This document shows, one piece after another, positions 53,410 to 62,740 of a DNA stretch of 64,000 bases. The translations under genes and the position numbers were made by a program. This stretch comes from Indiicoccus explosivorum (GTDB lineage: Bacteria > Bacillota > Bacilli > Bacillales_A > Planococcaceae). The notes below the pieces were generated by a model that was not told the origin of the DNA, did not search any database, and worked only from the letters and a program-made list of their open reading frames with translations. The DNA is taken from assembly GCF_002167005.1 (NCBI RefSeq), contig NZ_NHTN01000014.1, forward strand, positions 1-64,000, given 5' to 3'. Positions within the stretch are counted from its first letter, which is position 1. Each line of letters opens with the position of its first letter.

Positions 53410-56400
53410 GACTGCATCACCCTTTCCTGATCCAGCTGCGCCAGGATCTTCTTCCATTCTGTTAATTTCTCCTGCTCGTTCAGCAGCGAGCGTTCCGCTT
53501 CTATCGCCTCCACCGACTGCCTGAGAAGATGATGCCGGAGACCTTCCGCTTCATGATCGATCCAGTTGGCGATCCAGTTCTGAAGCAGCCGCTTTTCCTC
53601 TACAAGGAACTTGCCGGTATCCGGCTCCAGTTTCTCCAGCAGCGCGGTTTTGACTTTTTCTTTGCCATTGCGTTCAAAGAAGTCTTTCGTTCCGCGGAAC
53701 AGCCGGTTCGCTCCGGAATAATCCGCATTCCGGAACGGCCAGCCCGGCTCCGGCACATCGGCATCGGACGTCTCATACGGCGTGTATGAAAAATCATTGT
53801 TCACCGCCTGCAGCTTTTCCGCTTCTTCCCGGAATCTATCATCGAATCGCTGGCCGGCGAAACGGAGCATCCGGAGCGCCGTCGCCCGGACCTCCTGCCG
53901 CAGATCGAAAGCGGTCATCCCGATCAGCTCCTCCAAAGCGATGCGCAGCGCTTCGTTCGAAGGCTTTCCGTTGAACGTCGAAGGGTTGTACGCTTCTTTA
54001 AAGAAGTCACCGAACCGGTAAAACACCCGCTGTTTTACATAAGTGAGCAGCTCTGACAGTTCCCTTTCCGCTTCTTTTGTCATGGCTGGTGCGGCCGAAG
54101 AACTCAGCTGCTTCCGGACCGCCTGTTCCATTTCCCGGAGTTCCGCCAGCCGCTCATCTTTTCTCAAAGCATTGCGTTCGGTCTGCCGGATCAAGTTTTT
54201 CAGACGGCTGATGGTATTGCCGGTGGCTTCTTGAAGGGCCCGCAGTGCAAGACCTTTCAGTTCACCATCCAGGAATTGATGGAAATCGGTTTCAAATTCA
54301 GGAAAACCTGAAGCGTTTCTGTCTTCCAGTGCCCCTTTGCTCGAAACACCGGAAAGCCGCGGAAACCGGATACCGAACCGCTGCAGTTCGTTCCTGACAT
54401 AGGTTAGGACGGCTTCCTTTTCTTCCTCATCTTCAGCCAGGTCGATGGCGTTCACCAAAAAGAACATTTTATCCATTTCGAAGGCGTCTTTGACTCGCCC
54501 GAGCTGGATGAGGAACTCGCGGTCTGCGCGCGCGAATGCATGATTATAGTAGGTGATGAAAAGAATGGCATCGGCATTCTTGATGTAATTGAACGCTACG
54601 CCGGTATGCCGGGCATTGATGGAGTCGGCTCCCGGCGTATCGACGAGCGTGACGCCGCTCCGGGTCAGCGGTGAATCGTAATAGAAATCGACGGATTCGA
54701 CGAAGCAGCTTCGGGCTTCTTCCGAGACGAATTTCACAAATTCCGGGCGGCCGACCGTCACAGTTTCACCGAGTTCCCCTTTGAAACGGCTGTACCCTTC
54801 CCTGAACGCACTGATGAACGACTGATGGACACTATGCTGATCAGCTTCCGCAAACCAGTCCGACCCTGCGAGTTCATAAGCTTCATCCAGCGTCCCGACT
54901 TCCCGGCCGAGGGCTGAGAACGAACGCCGGACATCTTCAGTGAGCATGGCTTCCGTCTTTAAATGGACGCTGGCCGTTTCATGTTTGTCTTTATCCGTAA
55001 CAGGACGGATCCTATTGATGGCGGCAGTGGTCGGATTCGGGGATACCGGAAGTACCTTATCCCCTAACAAGGCATTGGCAAATGAGGATTTCCCCGCGCT
55101 GAACGCGCCGAACAGCGCAACGGTGAATTCCTTGTCCCGCAGCCCCTCGGCCTTCCGCTCGAGATAGCGGGCGGCCTCAGCAAAGCCTTTGATTTCCGAC
55201 ACCGATTCCGCCGTTTCCTGTGCTTTCCTGATGATTTTCTTCTCATCATATTTCTCTTCCGCCTGCTGACCGGCTTCTTCCGGCACCGCTTCCTGAAGCT
55301 TCTGCTCCAGCATTGATGGCTGGAACTCCACTGCTCCGGTTTCCATTCCGGTGAATTCACGCCGCCATTCTGCCGACCGGTGTTCAGCCTCTTTCAGTTC
55401 CGACGGCTGAGGAGCCCGCAGGGAACGCTCGACGGCCGTGTTCCGTGCCTCGGTCTCTTCCAGGGTCGCGATGGCCAGCGTTTTCTGCTCCAGCAGCTGC
55501 TGTTGGACTTCCGTTTCCACACTGTCTGCCGGCAGCGCGCTGAACGCTGTTTCCTGACCGGACGCCCACCGGTCCGTCTGTTTCCGGAACCACCTCCGGA
55601 TGTTCTCGGTGATTTGCCTGCCGGTATTCAAAACAGCCGTCCCGTTTACAGCCGCCTGGTCAGGGATCGCTTCTTCCATCGTGTCTCCAGGAACCTCAAA
55701 ATCCATCTCTTCGATGGCCAGCGCCCTGTCGTCCGTCAAGAGCCCCACATTCTTCAGCTGCCGCTTCATGAGCGTCCTCATATGGGGTTCGATCTGCTTC
55801 TTGACTTCCGACTGCAGTTTTTCGGACAGCACACGCTGTCTGCGCTGCCGTTCTTCTTCTGTTTTTTTCCCGGCGAACAGGACGCCCACCTTGAAATCAG
55901 GCTGCCTTGCCTCCAATACACTTTCCAGCGCTTCCCGCACTTCGTAAGGCGTGATCGTCGCATTATTGAGCAATTCATTCCTTTTTTTAGCGAAAGAAGC
56001 TTGCCATTCGCTGAAATCAGCAAGTTCACGGCTGTCCCGGAGCCGCTCCTGTTTCTGGCGGATCTCGTCCCGCCGCTCCCACTCGTCCGGTGACAGGACG
56101 TCGCGGAACAGCTCAAGCTGCTCCCGCTTTTCCTCTTCCAAAAACGCCGTGTGTTCCGCCCGAAGCTTTTCCAATGCCGCAACAGCCATTTGTCCGGCAT
56201 AATCGCCTTTATGGTGCATCGCCTCATCCACGAGCTGCCGGACGGCTGCAAAATCGTTTTCTTCCAGCTCCCGATCTTTCAAGGACGTGAAATAAAACCC
56301 GTCCGGTTCGACGCCCCATGAACGGAAGGCGTCCTTCACAGAATTCCTGAAGGCGTCAAACGACAGTTCATCGGCTCTGTGCTTATCGATCTGATTCACA

Positions 56401-56987
56401 ATCAAGTGCAGCTGTGTATACTTCTGCAGCTGTCTCGTAAACGTAAAGTTGAGCTCTGACTGCACATGGTTATAATCCATCACATAAAAGACCAAATCGG
56501 CCAGATGGAGGGCGGATTCTGTCGACCGCCGGTGTGCATCATCGACCGAATCCACGCCCGGTGTGTCCATAACCGTGATTCCTGGAGGGAGCGAAGAATC
56601 GGCGTGTCCGATTTCGATCCGTTCCACATCACCGCTTTTAGCGAATTCCTTCAATGATGCCATCTGCTCGTGATCCGAGAATTTTACGGCCGGCCGGTCT
56701 TTCAGCCGCACGAGGGCAAAATCCCGTTCCGCTTTCCGGACCGTGACAATCGTGGCGCTTGTCGGAATCGGACTGGACGGTAAGATTGTTTCTCCAGTCA
56801 AGGCATTGATCATCGTTGATTTCCCGGACGAAAAATGTCCGGCGAATCCGATGATGAACTGCTCTTTCATCACTTTTTCCGCTAAAAGCTGCGCTTTTTG
56901 CATCCGTTCCGCATCTCCATTTTTCTCGAAAATGGCAAATAAGCGGGCTATTTCTGTCAATGTTTTCTGTTGTTCTGCAGCTTCCAT
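53406..56987 (-). CDS. dynA: Dynamin-like GTPase DynA, double-headed (1193 aa)
   Basis: Two dynamin-type GTPase modules in one chain. First P-loop GHFSSGKST (50-58) with DTPGVDSVDD and NQIDKH; second P-loop GAFSAGKSS (about 627-635) with NPTTAAIN, DTPGADSIN and NAIDLAE. Long helical stalks follow each, with paddle-like Leu-rich stretches, as in B. subtilis DynA/YpbR, also about 1190 residues. DynA remodels and fuses membranes and helps against membrane-damaging antibiotics and phage. ATG 56987 with GAGAGCCACG-type weak site. Confidence 0.95.
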   Translation of the reverse strand: MEAAEQQKTLTEIARLFAIFEKNGDAERMQKAQLLAEKVMKEQFIIGFAGHFSSGKSTMINALTGETILPSSPIPTSATIVTVRKAERDFALVRLKDRPAVKFSDHEQMASLKEFAKSGDVERIEIGHADSSLPPGITVMDTPGVDSVDDAHRRSTESALHLADLVFYVMDYNHVQSELNFTFTRQLQKYTQLHLIVNQIDKHRADELSFDAFRNSVKDAFRSWGVEPDGFYFTSLKDRELEENDFAAVRQLVDEAMHHKGDYAGQMAVAALEKLRAEHTAFLEEEKREQLELFRDVLSPDEWERRDEIRQKQERLRDSRELADFSEWQASFAKKRNELLNNATITPYEVREALESVLEARQPDFKVGVLFAGKKTEEERQRRQRVLSEKLQSEVKKQIEPHMRTLMKRQLKNVGLLTDDRALAIEEMDFEVPGDTMEEAIPDQAAVNGTAVLNTGRQITENIRRWFRKQTDRWASGQETAFSALPADSVETEVQQQLLEQKTLAIATLEETEARNTAVERSLRAPQPSELKEAEHRSAEWRREFTGMETGAVEFQPSMLEQKLQEAVPEEAGQQAEEKYDEKKIIRKAQETAESVSEIKGFAEAARYLERKAEGLRDKEFTVALFGAFSAGKSSFANALLGDKVLPVSPNPTTAAINRIRPVTDKDKHETASVHLKTEAMLTEDVRRSFSALGREVGTLDEAYELAGSDWFAEADQHSVHQSFISAFREGYSRFKGELGETVTVGRPEFVKFVSEEARSCFVESVDFYYDSPLTRSGVTLVDTPGADSINARHTGVAFNYIKNADAILFITYYNHAFARADREFLIQLGRVKDAFEMDKMFFLVNAIDLAEDEEEKEAVLTYVRNELQRFGIRFPRLSGVSSKGALEDRNASGFPEFETDFHQFLDGELKGLALRALQEATGNTISRLKNLIRQTERNALRKDERLAELREMEQAVRKQLSSSAAPAMTKEAERELSELLTYVKQRVFYRFGDFFKEAYNPSTFNGKPSNEALRIALEELIGMTAFDLRQEVRATALRMLRFAGQRFDDRFREEAEKLQAVNNDFSYTPYETSDADVPEPGWPFRNADYSGANRLFRGTKDFFERNGKEKVKTALLEKLEPDTGKFLVEEKRLLQNWIANWIDHEAEGLRHHLLRQSVEAIEAERSLLNEQEKLTEWKKILAQLDQERVMQS

Positions 56988-57110
56988 AAACGTGGCTCTC
57001 CTTCTGTCTGTGTGCTTTGTCCATCATACCATTTCACGGCAGGAGGAGAAAATGACCGGTTCTGCCTGGACTTGCCGGCGCGGCCGCTTAGAGAATTACA
57101 GCCGGTTTAT

Positions 57111-57869
57111 TCACGAAAAGCCATGGATGGTCATCCCGCCATCCACGAACAGCGTCTGCCCCGTGATGTAGCTCGCTGCGTCGGAAGCGAGGAACACAGC
57201 CGGTGAAGCCACTTCCGCCAGTTCCCCCACCCGTTTCATCGGTGTCACAGCTTTTATCGAATCCAGGTAATCTTCATCCTGCAGCAGCTGGGCTGTAAGC
57301 GGCGTATTGAAATACCAAGGGCCGATCGCGTTCACCCTGATGTTCCGTTCACCCCACTCCATCGCCATCACTTTCGTCATTTGAATGATCGCCGCTTTTG
57401 AAGCCGCATAAATGACGCCCGTTTTCAATGCCGTCGCCCCGCCCACTGAAGAGATGTTGAGGATGGCGCCGCCGGCAGTCATATGTTTCACAACTTCCTG
57501 CGAACAAATAAAAACGCTTTGCGCATTGGTGTCCATTATAGTGCGCCAGTCTTCGTCTGTTGCTTCTTCTGCGTTCCTCCGGATATTCATTCCGGCATTG
57601 TTGACAAGGACATCGATTTGGCCGAAATGGGCTGCCGCTTTCTCAACCGCTTCTCTCACCTGCTGCCGGTCCGTAATATCCGCTGCCGCCCGGATCGTCC
57701 GGCCGTTGCCGATTTCCTCCTGGACTTCCTTCAGCTGTTCTTCTGTACGCGAAACAAGCACCAGATTGGCGCCAGCTTCCGCAAATGCAAGAGCGATCGC
57801 TTTTCCGATCCCTCTTCCCGCTCCTGTTACGATAGCGGTCTTTCCTTCCAGACTGAATGATTTCAGCAT
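57111..57869 (-). CDS. SDR-family oxidoreductase (252 aa)
   Basis: Classical [11 protein letters not shown] at 16-23, NNAG, catalytic Ser in LNISSVGG, Tyr-Lys in YAASKAA, and [15 protein letters not shown]. Looks like a gluconate 5-dehydrogenase/FabG-like enzyme; substrate unknown. ATG 57869 with AAGGAGGGG. Divergent from the ba3 oxidase genes, sharing the region with the FNR-type palindrome. Confidence 0.88.
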   Translation of the reverse strand: MLKSFSLEGKTAIVTGAGRGIGKAIALAFAEAGANLVLVSRTEEQLKEVQEEIGNGRTIRAAADITDRQQVREAVEKAAAHFGQIDVLVNNAGMNIRRNAEEATDEDWRTIMDTNAQSVFICSQEVVKHMTAGGAILNISSVGGATALKTGVIYAASKAAIIQMTKVMAMEWGERNIRVNAIGPWYFNTPLTAQLLQDEDYLDSIKAVTPMKRVGELAEVASPAVFLASDAASYITGQTLFVDGGMTIHGFS

Positions 57870-57934
57870 GTAAATCCCCTCCTTTTCCCAGTATAGTCGA
57901 ACTTCACATATCCTTCACAAATTCAGCAGTATAG

Positions 57935-57950
57935 TGTGATTTTTATCACA
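57935..57950. promoter_or_regulatory. FNR/CRP-type operator
   Basis: Perfect palindrome TGTGA-TTTTTA-TCACA, the consensus half-sites of the FNR/CRP family (B. subtilis Fnr: TGTGA-N6-TCACT). A TATGAT -10 at 57972-57977 puts the transcript start near 57984, so the palindrome centre would be at -41.5, the class II activation position. Confidence 0.7.
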
Positions 57951-58013
57951 GATTCCCGTTGTCTGAAAAATTATGATGGGAACACAATCCAACGAAGAAA
58001 GGAAGTGGAGCAC

Positions 58014-58145
58014 ATGACACGCCGCAACCATAAAGAAAAGGAAGAGGAAAAACTGAACGGCACACTGGCTGCCGTCATGATTCTCGGACTGTTTCTCATC
58101 GCGTCATGGGTCTTCGTATTCGATTTATTTTTAAGCCGTTTTTAA
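58014..58145 (+). CDS. Cytochrome ba3 oxidase subunit IIa (43 aa)
   Basis: Single membrane helix (NGTLAAVMILGLFLIASWVFVFDLFLSRF) after a basic/acidic N terminus, the pattern of the small subunit IIa of ba3-type oxidases (PF08113 type). ATG 58014 with GGAAGTGGAGC. 18 bases before subunit II, so one operon. Confidence 0.85.
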   Translation: MTRRNHKEKEEEKLNGTLAAVMILGLFLIASWVFVFDLFLSRF

Positions 58146-58163
58146 CAAGGAAGGGGAATAAGC

Positions 58164-58664
58164 ATGCACATTCATAAATACGAAAAATGGTGGCTGACGT
58201 TCGGCATCACCTGCCTAGTCGTTTTTCTCAGCATCGTCGGCTTCAGCGCCTTCCATGCGGGAGCGCATCCGCCTAGCGCACAAGTCTACATCAATCAGGA
58301 ACATGTCGACGAAATCGCCCCTTTTGATAACCCGGGCGTCCGAAAAGTGGAGGGCGAAGAATGGGATTATGAGGTCGTGGTGGTCGCGGCTGCATTCATG
58401 TACACGCCGAATGAATTCGAAGTGCCGCTCGGTTCGAAAGTCAAATTCATCGCCACGACGAAGGATGTGGTCCATGGTTTCCAGATTGCCGGAACGAACA
58501 TCAACATGATGCTCGAACCCGGGTACGTCTCCGAATTCGTCACCACGGTGGATAAGCCCGGCGAATTTTTGATTTTGTGCAACGAATATTGCGGCGTCGG
58601 CCATACAGCGATGTCAGCTAAACTGAAAGTGGTGGATCCGGATGAAAAACGCGAACAGCAGTAA
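58164..58664 (+). CDS. cbaB: Cytochrome ba3 oxidase subunit II (166 aa)
   Basis: One N-terminal membrane helix, then a cupredoxin domain with the binuclear CuA ligands His104, Cys139, Glu141, Cys143, His147 and Met150 (CNEYCGVGHTAM). Takes electrons from cytochrome c. Length and lack of a second helix fit the ba3/b(o/a)3 type of Geobacillus. Overlaps subunit I by 23 bases. Confidence 0.93.
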   Translation: MHIHKYEKWWLTFGITCLVVFLSIVGFSAFHAGAHPPSAQVYINQEHVDEIAPFDNPGVRKVEGEEWDYEVVVVAAAFMYTPNEFEVPLGSKVKFIATTKDVVHGFQIAGTNINMMLEPGYVSEFVTTVDKPGEFLILCNEYCGVGHTAMSAKLKVVDPDEKREQQ

Positions 58665-60375
58665 ACAGGATGGCCGGACGGCCGCTGGGATCATCCTTAA
58701 AAAAAGCTTCCTTACCCAAGGCTTGAAAACGGAAAAAAGAGAAACCGTCGACCGCCGGGATGCAAAGCTGGCGATGGCGCATATTTATGTGGCGATGACC
58801 GCGCTTCTTCTCGGCGGACTTGCCGGTCTTGTCCAAGTGATGGTCAGATCCGGTCAGTTCCAGCTTCCGTTCGGCATCGGCTACTATCAGGTCCTGACTG
58901 TCCACGGAATTCTCCTCGGACTGATCCTGACCACTTTCTTCATTTTCGGATTCCAGATTTCCGCAGTCAGCCGGACCGCCGGAACACTGTCGGATAAACA
59001 GCGGTTCTGGGGATGGACAGGTTTTTCGGTCATGACGGCCGGGACCATCATGGCCGCTGTCATGGTGCTGCTGAATGAAGCTTCCGTCCTTTACACGTTT
59101 TACGCGCCGCTGATGGCCCATTGGATTTTCTACCTCGGCCTGGCATTCGTGGTCGTCGGATCATGGATCGGGGCTTTTGCCCAGATTGCCCGCTATGCGC
59201 AATGGAAACGCGAAAACGGCAAGCAGCCGGGGCCCCTCTTGAGTTTCATGGTCGTCGTGAACAACTTGATGTGGGTCATCTGCTCGATCGGCGTCGCAGT
59301 CGCTGTGCTGTTCCAGTTCCTGCCATGGTCCCTCGGTCTCGTGGAGAGGATCGACGTCCTGATGAGCCGGACCTTGTTCTGGTATTTCGGTCATCCGCTC
59401 GTTTATTTTTGGCTGCTGCCCGCGTACATGGTCTGGTACACCATCATCCCGAAAATCATCGGCGGCAAAATCTTTTCGGATTCTCTCGCCCGTCTTTCGT
59501 TCCTGCTGTTTTTGCTTTTCTCGATTCCGGTCGGGTTCCATCATCAGCTCACCGAGCCGGGAATCGATGCGTTCTGGAAGTTCCTGCAGGTCGTCCTGAC
59601 ATTCATGGTCGTCATCCCTTCCCTGATGACTGCGTTCGCGATGTTCGCGACATTCGAGTCGGTCGGACGGGCAAAAGGGGCCACAGGGCTTTTCAGTTTC
59701 TTTAAAAAACTCCCTTGGGATGATGTCCGGTTTGTCGTTCCGTTCATCGGAATGGTCGCATTCATTCCGGCTGGTGCGGGCGGAATCATCAACGCTTCCC
59801 ATCAGATGAACCAGGTAATCCACAATACCATCTGGGTGACCGGCCACTTCCATCTGACAGTCGCCACGACTGTCGTACTGACATTTTTCGGAGCAATGTA
59901 TTGGCTGATCCCTCATTTGACGGGCCGGAAGCTGACGCCGAAGCTTAACCGCCTCGGAATCATCCAGGGCATTGTCTGGACAGTCGGGATGAGCATCATG
60001 TCAGGCGCCATGCACATCGTCGGCCTGATGGGGGCTCCCCGCCGGTCGAACTTTTCAACTTATGGTGGGTCTGAACAGGCGGCCGAATGGGTCCCTTACC
60101 AGCTTGCGCAAGCGGTCGGCGGAACGATTCTCTTCATCGGCATTGTGCTGATCATTTACATCTTCCTACAGCTTGCATTTTTTGCACCGAAAGGAGTTCA
60201 GGAATATCCGGTCGCTGAAGTTTCGGAAGGCGCCCAACAAACACCGATGTTCCTCGAAAATTGGAAAATGTGGATCACCATATGTGTCGCGCTGATCTTG
60301 CTGGCATATACCATTCCATTCATCGATATGATGCAAAACGGACCCCCGGGTTCTGTCGGATACAAACTTTGGTGA
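58642..60375 (+). CDS. cbaA: Cytochrome ba3 oxidase subunit I (577 aa)
   Basis: Haem-copper oxidase subunit I, about 13 membrane helices: VHGILLGLI with the low-spin haem His, HPLVYFWLLPAYMVWY with the CuB His and Tyr, and HHQLTEPGIDAFWK and HFHLTVATTVVLTFFGAMYW for the haem-CuB ligands. B-type proton channel residues fit the ba3 family, which has high oxygen affinity. ATG 58642 is coupled to subunit II. With the FNR-type site this suggests use at low oxygen. Confidence 0.95.
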   Translation: MKNANSSKQDGRTAAGIILKKSFLTQGLKTEKRETVDRRDAKLAMAHIYVAMTALLLGGLAGLVQVMVRSGQFQLPFGIGYYQVLTVHGILLGLILTTFFIFGFQISAVSRTAGTLSDKQRFWGWTGFSVMTAGTIMAAVMVLLNEASVLYTFYAPLMAHWIFYLGLAFVVVGSWIGAFAQIARYAQWKRENGKQPGPLLSFMVVVNNLMWVICSIGVAVAVLFQFLPWSLGLVERIDVLMSRTLFWYFGHPLVYFWLLPAYMVWYTIIPKIIGGKIFSDSLARLSFLLFLLFSIPVGFHHQLTEPGIDAFWKFLQVVLTFMVVIPSLMTAFAMFATFESVGRAKGATGLFSFFKKLPWDDVRFVVPFIGMVAFIPAGAGGIINASHQMNQVIHNTIWVTGHFHLTVATTVVLTFFGAMYWLIPHLTGRKLTPKLNRLGIIQGIVWTVGMSIMSGAMHIVGLMGAPRRSNFSTYGGSEQAAEWVPYQLAQAVGGTILFIGIVLIIYIFLQLAFFAPKGVQEYPVAEVSEGAQQTPMFLENWKMWITICVALILLAYTIPFIDMMQNGPPGSVGYKLW

Positions 60376-60386
60376 ATCAATCACCT

Positions 60387-60418
60387 GCAGGGGCTGCATG
60401 TCAGCTCCTGCTTTTTGC
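60387..60418 (+). terminator. Terminator of the ba3 operon
   Basis: Stem GCAGGGGCTG/CAGCTCCTGC with one mismatch and a T run. Confidence 0.8.
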
Positions 60419-60586
60419 TTTTTCCGCCGCTGGTTCCGGAATCCGGTGGTACGGATGGCTTGCTTCCTTATTTAGTCGGTTGGTTTTGATTTTTCATTCC
60501 TTCTGTAATTTTTTACTTATTAATACTGTGCCCAGCTGTTTGAAACCGGGTGACAGCTGCCGTTCGGCGAAATGTTTTTTTGCTAA

Positions 60587-60616
60587 ATAAGAGGGAGGAG
60601 AATGTCATCCCTCCGA
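60587..60616 (-). terminator. Possible terminator of the potassium operon
   Basis: Minus strand GGAGGG/CCTCCC stem followed by CTTATTT. Short T run, so weak. The rest of 60419-60645 holds nothing recognised. Confidence 0.4.
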
Positions 60617-60645
60617 CTGCATTGCCTGAGCGGCTCAAGGCGGCT

Positions 60646-62010
60646 TCAGCCGATGATGACTTTCTCTTTCGGATAATGGTATTTGTCTTTTCCGACATTT
60701 CCTCTAATAATGAACAAAAATGAAAAAATACCGATTCGTCCGATAAACATAAGCGATATAATGATGTATTTTCCTGCGGTACTTAAATCGGCAGTGATTC
60801 CCATAGAAAGCCCTGTTGTCCCGAAAGCCGAAAACACCTCGAATGCTATGGGCAGCAGCGGAAGAGTTTCAGTGATCATCAGTAAGACAATCGCAGTAAT
60901 ACACAGGCTGACAGCTGTAGAAATAACGATGAAAGACCGGATTATATCGTCGGTGTCGAGTTCCCTCTGAAACACTTTTACAGCCGTCCGTCCCCGCGCG
61001 AAGTTATAGATTGTCAGCACCATGATCGCAAATGTCGTCGTTCTGATTCCGCCGCCTACACTGCTGGGGGACGCTCCTATGAACATCAGGACACAGAACA
61101 CAATTAAAGTAGGGACCGACAATTCGCTGACGTCCATTGTAGCCAGTCCCCCGTTACGGGTCGTGACCGATTGAAAAAGGCTGTAAAATATTCGGCGGTG
61201 CCATTCCATACCGGCCAGAAAATGCTGATGCTCCAATATGAGCATCAAAATCGCACCGACCGCAATCAGCGCAAAGAAAGTGATGACAGTCAGTTTTGTA
61301 AAGAGGGAAAAACTGTAATGGGCCCGACCATATTTCGTTTCGCCCTTCAAAAAATCCTGTACTTCGATCAATACCGGAAATCCGATAGCTCCCAGGACCA
61401 GGAGAATTATATTGATGGTCTGAACGAAATAATCATTGGCAAAAGGAATAAGTGATACCCCCGTAATATCGAACCCGGCATTCGTTGTGGCACTTACTGC
61501 AGCAAACAATCCTTGGAGCCAGGCCTCCTGCCAAGTGTCGAAATACGTTAAAAAATATGTACTGAGGATAATGGTCCCTATCGCTTCGATGACAAGGATG
61601 GTTTTTAATATTTTCAGCATCAACTTAACCAGACCTTCAAGCGAAGTCCTGTTCTGATCGATTTGAATCAGCTGTCTTTCCCTGAGTCCGATGCGTTTTC
61701 CTAGTAAGACCCAAATGAACGTACCGAGTGTCATAATCCCGATTCCGCCAAATTGGAGAATGAAAGCCAGAGCCAGGATTCCCCAGACATTGAACGTATC
61801 AGCCGTCGGGACAACGGTTAATCCCGTCACGCTAATGGCGCTCACTGCAGTGAATATCACATCTGTAACAGAAAGTTCCACCCCCTCTTCATGGAGGAAA
61901 GGCAGACTCAGCAGCGCCGTCGAAAACAGGACAGCAATCCCGTAAAACAAAACAATCAGCTGTACAGTTGAAAAATAGCTTACTTTGAAATACTTCGACA
62001 GTTTAACCAT
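60646..62010 (-). CDS. ktrB: Potassium uptake channel subunit KtrB/KtrD (454 aa)
   Basis: Trk/Ktr/HKT family: four M1-P-M2 repeats with about eight or more helices and conserved selectivity-filter Gly residues (AISVTGLTVV, ATTNAGFDITG, TRNGGLATMD, AFGTTGLSMG). Works as a dimer gated by a cytoplasmic KtrA ring. ATG 62010 with GGAGATAA. 34 bases after ktrA. Confidence 0.93.
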   Translation of the reverse strand: MVKLSKYFKVSYFSTVQLIVLFYGIAVLFSTALLSLPFLHEEGVELSVTDVIFTAVSAISVTGLTVVPTADTFNVWGILALAFILQFGGIGIMTLGTFIWVLLGKRIGLRERQLIQIDQNRTSLEGLVKLMLKILKTILVIEAIGTIILSTYFLTYFDTWQEAWLQGLFAAVSATTNAGFDITGVSLIPFANDYFVQTINIILLVLGAIGFPVLIEVQDFLKGETKYGRAHYSFSLFTKLTVITFFALIAVGAILMLILEHQHFLAGMEWHRRIFYSLFQSVTTRNGGLATMDVSELSVPTLIVFCVLMFIGASPSSVGGGIRTTTFAIMVLTIYNFARGRTAVKVFQRELDTDDIIRSFIVISTAVSLCITAIVLLMITETLPLLPIAFEVFSAFGTTGLSMGITADLSTAGKYIIISLMFIGRIGIFSFLFIIRGNVGKDKYHYPKEKVIIG

Positions 62011-62044
62011 TGCTTATCTCCATTCACTTAAACAAAATGCCTGT

Positions 62045-62701
62045 TTAAAGCCCTTTTTCCTCGAAACGCTTCAGATCTTTCCGATGGCCCATGACGACCA
62101 GCATATCGTTTTTATCGATAATATCAGTTGGCAGCGGAGCCAAATTCACTTCTTCTCCCCGCTTTACCGCCAGCACCATGCAATGGAACTTAGCCCTCAC
62201 TTCCATCTGCTCCAGCGACTTTCCATCCGCTTTTTCAGTCGCGGCCATCTCAATGATGCTGTAATCCTTTGATATTTCAATGTAATCGATGATTTTTTCC
62301 GAATCCAGATTTTGGGCAATACGGATTCCCATGTCATGTTCCGGCTGTATCACCCTGTCTGCACCGATGCGTTCTAAGATCAGCCGATGCTGCGGATCTC
62401 TTGCCTTCACCCAAACTTTACTGATTCCGAGTTCTTTTAGAAGAAGGGTGCAGAGAACGCTGGCGTGTATATCATCCCCTATCGCGACTACCGCCTGTTC
62501 CACGTTACCTGCCCCAAGTGAACGCAAAGCATTCTCGTCCATAGCATTCACGACTGCCGAATGTGTCGCATACTTCCTTAGGGCGTTCACCCGTTCCTCC
62601 TTCTGGTCGATGATCAGCAAATCGTGTCCAAGACGGGCAAGCTCCAGGCACACACTGGACCCGAATCTGCCAAGCCCGATAATAATGCATTGTTTTTTCA
62701 T
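62045..62701 (-). CDS. ktrA: Potassium uptake regulator KtrA/KtrC (218 aa)
   Basis: RCK domain with Rossmann GLGRFGSS, NAMDENALRSLGAGN and nucleotide-binding residues, followed by the RCK-C domain (about 140-218) that binds c-di-AMP in relatives. Forms an octameric ring under KtrB. ATG 62701 with AGCAGG. Between the K+ channel gene (39-base gap) and ktrB. Confidence 0.93.
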   Translation of the reverse strand: MKKQCIIIGLGRFGSSVCLELARLGHDLLIIDQKEERVNALRKYATHSAVVNAMDENALRSLGAGNVEQAVVAIGDDIHASVLCTLLLKELGISKVWVKARDPQHRLILERIGADRVIQPEHDMGIRIAQNLDSEKIIDYIEISKDYSIIEMAATEKADGKSLEQMEVRAKFHCMVLAVKRGEEVNLAPLPTDIIDKNDMLVVMGHRKDLKRFEEKGL

Positions 62702-62740
62702 AAATTTACCTGCTCTCCGACCGCGGACATTGACTGTCCT

